Assembly (NCBI GenBank): GCA_003116995.1 | Contig: BDSL01000032.1 | Span: 434,001-498,000, forward strand | Length of the DNA stretch: 64,000 nucleotides | Source of the DNA: Yamagishiella unicocca | Lineage: Eukaryota > Chlorophyta > Chlorophyceae > Chlamydomonadales > Volvocaceae | Direction: 5' to 3' | Part shown: piece by piece, positions 57,570-64,000 of the stretch | Layout of the letters: each line of letters begins with the position of its first letter | Position numbering within the stretch: the first letter of the stretch is position 1 | Translations under genes and position numbers: made by a program | Notes under the pieces: model-generated | The model's input: the letters and a program-made list of their open reading frames with translations, nothing else | Database searches by the model: none | Told to the model about the DNA's origin: nothing

Positions 57570-60500
57570 ATGGCGATGGAAATTATTAAAGTCGTAGAGG
57601 AGGCTCATGAATCGCCTGTGAGCAGCATTGCATACAACCGCGTGCTTAAGGAGCTCTACAGTTCCGCGGACGGGGACAAGGTTATTCGGGTAAGCTGAGC
57701 CATATGGCGCAACTTGAAGTCGCTTCATTCATTTAGTTAGTTGTGCTTGCTTTCAGGTGTGGGACGCCAAGACTGGCGCACTGTTGCGTACGCAGCATGG
57801 GCACAAAGGCGCTGTGACTTGTCTTGCATATTCTAGCACGTGCAAACTGCTATTCTCGTCATCTATCGACAACACAATCGGAATATGGACCGACAAAGGC
57901 GTGAACCTGCAGGCAAGTAAGGGGGGGGGCACACATGTCAGGGTGCGACACTCTTGTTTGGCTGCGTCCGGCTCGCTGGGCGCATTCCCAACTAAAGGTC
58001 ATCCCCATGTCCTATGTAGATGGCCACGGCAGATATTGGCCCGCTGTTCTCACTGGCGTGGGACAGCAAGCACCGGTACCTGGCGGTCGGCGGCAATGCA
58101 GTCGTGCTGTTGTTTAAGGTGGATTTGCTGGAAGCGCGGAAGACGACGCAGCAGCAACGTTCAGTGGCGTCAGGCCTTAAAGACACCACGGTCGCACTGG
58201 ACCCGCCGCAAATCCTTAAGCGCCTCTACCCGCCGTTCCGTGGCCCCGACTTCTGCCACACCGACGTCGTCTCGTGCATGATCATCACCGAAACGGGGAA
58301 AATCGTCACGGGCGGGTGAGGGAATTCAGAGCGTAGGCAAGGAGTTGGGCGATACGGTATAGATGACGGGATGGGCGACGACGGGTTGGGACTCTCTCCC
58401 GACTGACTGGTGGTCGGGCAATATGCGGGGCAGGACGGAAGGGTTGGTGGAATCCAGGTTGGAGTGCCGGCAGTCCAGTTGGGGTGCAGATGCCACAAAA
58501 GAGAGAGTAAAACGCACATGGGTTTGGCATGGACGTTGTTCCTCGCATCTCGCCCGATGCCTTGTGGGCGCATCGCAACCGGCGCGGTGCTCAACGTGCG
58601 CACGGGCGCGCCACTTGCCGTGTAGGTACGACAAATGTATTTGCATGTACGAGTACGACAAGTTGGACAAGCCCAAGGAGGCGTTCCAGCGCGTCAAAAA
58701 GTGCCACACAGCTGCAATCGTGTCCATGGCGTACGATACGTACACCAACTCTATCCTAACGGGATCCATTGACGGATCAATGAAGGTCTGGAGTATGGAG
58801 GGCAGGTGCGTGCGCTGCAGCGGGCGGCGATAGGGGGCAAGGGTACGACAGGGGGTCCTGCCCGGCCCCTACGGCAGGTAAGCCGGGAGATTGACTGGCC
58901 GCTGACGGGCTTTGATTGCCCATTGAGGCCCGTTTCCCACATCCGGATCAGCGGGTGTGCAGTGGCTGTCGATGCAGTCGCCCCGCTGACCCACATCGCT
59001 GACCCACATCGCTGACCCACATCGCTGACCCACATCGCTGACCCACATCGCTGACCCACATCGCTGACCCACATCGCTGACCCAAATCGCCGGTGTTCGC
59101 TGCTTCCCGGTCGGTCAGGTTGCTCGACAAGTTCGAGTCTATCAACGATCAGCCCGTGGCGGTGGCGTACGTGCCCTCCACCAATATGTACTGGGCCAGC
59201 GGGCGCTTCGGCCGCCTGGTGGCGTACGACCCGCGCGCGCCAGCCAACGTGACGCAGTACGTGCAGGTACGGTTGCTTGTTGGTTGGGGAAGGAGTGACG
59301 GGCAGGAAGGGCCTCAATTCAGGAGGTGTCTTATGGCCGTTGCGGAGGAAGCGGAGCAAGGGGCGCGCTCAGCAGGGACGGAGTTTGAACCTGTAGCGTG
59401 AACCTGGCAGAACCACGCGTTGCAGAGTCCTCCAGAAAGAAACGAACCAACGCAGACGTTAGATATGGGGGCCGCGAGACCTGGCGAAAGGGGTAAATGA
59501 GGGCGAAGGGGGCGACCTGGGAATGGAAAGGTGAGGATGGGGCCAAGCGGAGCAGGGTGCGGGGAGCGGTCCGGCGGCGGGATTCAGGATTGGGCTGGCG
59601 CAAGGCTTCCGCTAGCGGGTTCATGGACTGGGCTGGCGCCACGGTACGGGTGTTGGGGGAGCCCTACGGCTCTGGGCTAGCTGTGCTTCCGGGGTGGAGG
59701 AGTGGGCGTCCGATGGACGAGGTGCGGAAGCAGGCGTTCGTCAAGGCCGCCGCGGTGACCGCATCGTGGGAGGGAGAAGGGAGCGGCTTCGCCCGTGGCT
59801 GCGCGGAGCGGAGCTGCGGGCGGAGAGCACTGCGCCGCGCTGGCCGTGCCCTACGAGTGGCGGGTGGCTCGCCTGTGCCCTTCGCCACGATGGGGCAGCC
59901 GGGGACATTTCTTCATGCACTGAGCAATTGAGCAGTTGCTTCCTCCACCGCCGCCAATCGTGCATCCTGGCCGCTGCGCCGCGTCGCCTGTGTCGTTGCG
60001 CAGGAGAGCAGCGGCCTGGACCGCTACAACGTGGAGTACATGTACGCGCCCATGGGCACCGACATGCTGCTGGGGGCATCCAAGCAGCGCCAGCTCATCA
60101 TGTGGCAGTACAACCACATGGGCGCGTACAGGTGGGTGGGCGGCGGGAGCGGCGGGACCGGGGTTGGAGGCGCAGGAAGGGTAACTGTATAGGGCCTTCT
60201 GGGCGTATGACGGTGCATTCCAAATCAGCTAAACGTCATTGCCCGTGTTCGCTCCTGCAACTACTGCTGCTGCTGCTGCAGGACGTTCCGAAAGCATGAG
60301 GACTGGGTGGAGGGGGTCATCGTGGTCACACCGGCCAAGGAGCGGCCGGATGACGAGGACGAGGAGACCCCGCCAGACGAAATCTTCTCGTGCGGAGCGG
60401 ACGGCAAGGTGTGTATGTATGCGCGGGAGGGGCATAAAGACCGGGTACACGGCATGGGGATAATAGTGGGGCTGGAGGGGGGCGGAATGAGGCCGGGCTG

Positions 60501-63500
60501 GGAAGAGAGAGCGTGAGGGATTCAAGCTCACGCCGCTGCCAAGCTTCTTGCACTAGGACTAGGGTGGGTTTGTCGCCCAGCCTCCGCTGTGTCATCATGA
60601 CTGGACCGGGCACCATAGGGATGGGAACCGACAGCATGTAGCCAGGCCACAACATGAGGGCGGAAATCGGCTGTGGAACCACCAACATACTCCCTCGTTT
60701 GCGCACCACCTGCCTGCCCAATTGCCGCAACCCGTACCTGCACCCTCTCCCTCCCGTTCTCCGCCGCGCCACCAGGTCCTCCGGTGGCAGCTCGACGCCG
60801 AGCAGAATTGCGACGTGTACGTGTGCATGGAGGAGTGGCAGCTGCACAGCAAGAACATCCACTGCATGGTCTACTCGCCCTCGCTGAACTGCCTCATCAC
60901 AGGCAGCGAGGACAACACCATCCACCTGCATTACCTGCACAGTAAGCACCTCTCGGCAGGGGGGAAGTGGGCCAGGGGTGGTGGTTCCCCGGCCACCCCG
61001 ACTACCCGATCCGGGCAGGACCCCCGGCCGTTGGTGGTTCGGGCAGGACCTCGGGCCGTTGGTGGTTCGGGCAGGACCTCGGGCCGTTGGTGGTTCGGGC
61101 GGGACCTCGGGCCGTTGGTGGTTCCGGCAGGACCTCGGGCCGTTGGTGGTTCGGGCAGCACCTTGCGGGCCGTTGGTGGTTCGGGCAGCACCCCGCGGGC
61201 CGTTGGTGGTTCGGGCAGCACCCCGCGGGCCGTTGGTGGTTCGGGCAGCACCCCGCGGGCCGTTGGTGGTTCGGGCAGCACCCCGCGGGCCGTTGGTGGT
61301 TCGGGCAGCACCCCGCGGGCCGTTGGTGGTTCGGGCAGCACCCCGCGGGCCGTTGGTGGTTCGGGCAGCACCCCGCAGGCCGCCGGGTGTCTTGCCGGCT
61401 GCTGCCTTCTGCTTCATGGGTGTGCAGGGAGGGGCGGTATACCGGTAATGCGGGCCAACTGCCGAAATACGTCAGCCCACCTCGTCCACTCGCTGGGGTT
61501 CCCTCTCTCCTTGCCTCAGCTCCCTTGACGCACCCGCTCTCCTCCGCACCTAGGCGTGGTGCCCACCTACAACGACGTGCCGCTGCCCACCGACTTCACC
61601 GACCACGAGGGGCGCATCTCGGGGCTGGCGCTGCTGCGGAACAACCTCCTGGCGTCCGCCTCGTTCGACAAGACGCTGCGCATCTGGGACCTCACCACCA
61701 TGAAGCCCGTGGCGGTGAGGGAGGGAGCGTGTGCATTGGCGGCCGGGGTGCCGGACATGTTGCGCTGGGATACGTCTGTCTGGGGCCACGATACAGGATG
61801 TAGTGAGACGTGGACTGCCGCGTTGTCGTAGTTCCACCACCACGGAGAAAGGCAGCCAAGCCAGCGCAACGGCTAACGAAATCCCCGCCTCCCCCTGTGT
61901 CCCTCCCCCGCCCAATCCTCCCCTCTCTTCTACCCTCGCTCCGCGCCCCCTCCACCTCCTCCACCTCCTCCACCTCCTCCACCTCCTCCACCTCCTCCAC
62001 CTCCTCCACCTCCCCCACCTCCCCCACCTCGTGCGGCGCCGCTCCCCGGCTGCCCCAGTGCGTCTTCAACGCGCACGACACTCCGCTGCAGTGCCTGGAG
62101 TACTCGGAGGAGCGGGAGGAGCTGGCCACCTGCGGGATGGGAAACAAGGTCAAGATCTGGAGCGTCAAGAAGCCGGCGCAGGTGGGTGGGTCCGCGAACG
62201 GGGCGGGGAGCCGCCGCCCGAAGGCCAGGAAGCAGGGAAAGCGGGGAAAGGCCGGGGGCCCGGGAAATGCGGATGGACCGCCCTTCCATCTCGCCTAACA
62301 CGGCGGCCCAATTCGTTGCGCTGCTATGGCCGCGACACAGCGGCTGGGCTGCGAGTCGGTACACCGCCTTCCTCAGTGCAGTTCAAGACCCCCGGCGCAC
62401 CACATCCCTGACCTGAGGCTCGCCCCGACCCGCGCAGGTCAAGCACGTGCTGAGCCTGGACCATGCGGACGGCCCCGACGCCACCAACGACGAGGACGCC
62501 GCTGCGGCCTGGACCGCCAAGACCAACATGAACTGGCTGACCAAGTCGGACATCGCCGGCCTGCCGTCGGCCACGGGCATCGTGCTGGAGACCATCCAGC
62601 AGGCCAACCGCGACGTGCCGGAGGTGACGCAGGTGCGCGAGAGAGACGAGCGCGTGGGTTTGTGGCGCGCCTTTCGCACCTGCCACTGCGCTGCTGCTGC
62701 TTCACCATGTCGGCAGCAATACGGTCCGCAGATCGAAGGCCAGCGTCAGTCACCCACATGCGCACGTCCCCAGAAGCAATCCATGCTGCACCCCACGCGG
62801 ACGCCCCGTTTCCCCTCCCTCCCCTCCCCTCCCTTCCCTTCCCCTCCCTTTCCCTCCCGTCCCCTCTCGACCCCGGCTGCAGGTCCGCTGGGTCCAGTTC
62901 CGGCACTGCTGGGTGACGGCTGCGGACGACGACACCATCCGGCTGTGGAGCCCCGAGGGCCACAAGCTGCAGCAGTTCACCTACACGGGCGGCAGCGTGC
63001 AGTGCATCTACGTGGACAACACCAACCGCCTGCTGGTGGCCGCCATGCTCAACCGGGCGGCGTTCGTGTACGACCTGGACGACCCCATGCCGCTGGCCAG
63101 GTGGGAGCTCCGGGGGCGTGGGAGGGGAGCCTCCTGGCGCGCTGACGTGGGCGGTGATGTGCCAGGGCCGATGGGGGAAAGATGGCGGGGCGCCGGCAGC
63201 CACGACGTTCATGTACCGACGATATGTGTTATGGCGTTTGAGGCTGCTGCTTTGTGACTGCTGCTACGCGATCATCTGATCACAGCAATCGCCGCTTTCA
63301 ATGGTCAGCGTCTTAAAATTCCGGGCAACACCCGGTCCGGATTTCGGCCTTAAACCCTAGCCCCTTGGAACCCCGCAGGTATGCGGGGCACACGGACGTG
63401 ATCCGCGGCATCGGCTACGTGAAGGACTGCGACACGTACGTCACCGCCTCCTGGGACAAGTCGCTCCGGCTGTGGTTCCGGCCCAGGGACCGCAAGGCGG

Positions 63501-63643
63501 GCGGCGGCGGCCCGGGCGCTCGCGGCGGCGAGGGCGGCACCGCGCCCAACATGCTGCTGCTGGAGTACGACGACGACGAGGAGCACTTCGTGTCGGAGTA
63601 CGAAAAGGCGCACCCGCTGGAGATGCCCAAGGCGCTGACGGAC
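57570..63643 (+). CDS. large WD40-repeat protein, possibly ciliary (5' part; continues off the right edge)
   Basis: Thirteen exons give 761 residues in one frame before the edge: 57570-57689, 57757-57912, 58020-58315, 58626-58805, 59119-59266, 60004-60131, 60282-60408, 60776-60941, 61554-61714, 62059-62181, 62438-62632, 62883-63100 and 63379-63643. At least ten WD40 blades are visible, ending in motifs such as KVIRVWDAKTG, NTIGIWTD, DKCICMYEYD, GSMKVWSMEG, NTIHLHYLH, KTLRIWDLTT, NKVKIWSVKK, DTIRLWSPEG and KSLRLWFRP. This is enough for two propellers in tandem. A short Gly-rich and acidic segment follows (about residues 705-750). Large tandem WD40 proteins of this kind in algae are often cilium- or flagellum-associated scaffolds (WDR49/WDR64/EFCAB8-like), but nothing here proves that role. 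Intron 2 uses a GC donor (57913). Sequence 63644-64000 is intron. Confidence 0.88.
58982..59090. repeat. 13-bp minisatellite in WD40-gene intron 4
   Basis: About eight tandem copies of TGACCCACATCGC between exons 4 and 5, the last copy reading TGACCCAAATCGC. Confidence 0.9.
61029..61380. repeat. 28/30-bp minisatellite in WD40-gene intron 8
   Basis: Twelve tandem copies of a GGGCCGTTGGTGGTTCGGGC-containing unit. The first four are 28 bp and end in AGGACCTC; the next eight are 30 bp and end in AGCACCCCGC. The array lies between exons 8 and 9 and has no stop codon in several frames. Confidence 0.92.
61940..62030. repeat. CCACCTCCT microsatellite in WD40-gene intron 9
   Basis: About eight 9-bp CCACCTCCT units followed by CCCACCTCC units, just upstream of the exon 10 acceptor. 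The pyrimidine-rich run may act as an extended polypyrimidine tract. Confidence 0.85.
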
Positions 63644-64000
63644 GTGAGTCATGCCACCGGGGGATGTGAGGGGATGCTGGCGGGTGAGGAGGATGCACGG
63701 AGGGGGATGGCAGCGTCCAGCAAGCAGCGCCGGGTCACATTGTTTGGGGACGCTGAGACATGCAGGACGGGGGCGCCATCGTGAGGGAGGGCGGTGCAGG
63801 GGCGGCGGCGGCGCTTGTGCCACCGACACAAGCGCCGCCGGTCTTGCGTCGGTGGCCACAAGACCGGCGGCCACCCACACAATACCGGCGGTGGCCGCCC
63901 TAGAACCCTAAAACAAGCTAACAGCTGCCGAGTATTCCGTCCTTCATCCCCTCCGGAGTGCTACACCGCCCTCGCAACCGGGCCAGCCTCACGATAGAGC

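Noticed and set aside
60326..61417. 363-codon minus-strand ORF with repeated Pro-Glu-Pro peptides
   Set aside because: Produced by the 28/30-bp minisatellite in an intron of the plus-strand WD40 gene.

Overview
The window is nuclear DNA of a eukaryote, most likely a volvocine green alga (Chlamydomonas/Volvox/Gonium relatives). The genes are GC-rich and densely interrupted by short introns (roughly GTGAGT/GTGCGT...GCAG). The proteins carry long Ala/Gly/Gln/Ser-rich inserts, TGTAA polyadenylation signals follow several stops, and the gene set fits a walled, ciliated alga with a plastid. No bacterial operons, CRISPR arrays or viral genes were seen. Every spliced model below was assembled by hand; exon phases close in frame for each complete gene.

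Left third (1-16.2 kb): the 5' end of a PDS5-like cohesin factor (-) lies head-to-head with a hydroxyproline O-arabinosyltransferase-like enzyme (+). A 9-exon, probably plastid transaldolase (-) follows. Next is a 5.6-kb element bounded by 19-bp inverted repeats, whose core is about 25 copies of a 178-bp satellite.

Middle (16-40 kb): a gene-poor stretch, then the pre-rRNA endonuclease NOB1 (-), a D-cysteine desulfhydrase-like PLP enzyme (-), a tRNA-Thr(UGU) (-), the V-ATPase assembly factor VMA21 (+), about 2.9 kb without a recognised gene, and a 12-exon ABC1/ADCK-type atypical kinase (-) whose introns are full of minisatellites.

Right third (40-64 kb): a giant low-complexity protein of unknown function (-, about 2,308 aa), a small unknown protein with a Trp-acidic tail (-), and, divergently from it, an armadillo-like repeat protein (+). 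Then come an intronless SLC35B1/HUT1-like nucleotide-sugar transporter (+), converging on the transcription-coupled repair WD40 protein CSA/ERCC8 (-), and a large WD40 protein (+) that shares a 270-bp intergenic region with CSA and runs off the right edge.

Most genes are unrelated housekeeping functions. Two share a theme: the arabinosyltransferase and the nucleotide-sugar transporter both belong to secretory-pathway glycosylation. The most unusual structure is the inverted-repeat-flanked satellite element at 10.5-16.2 kb, which shows signs of a 7-unit higher-order duplication.
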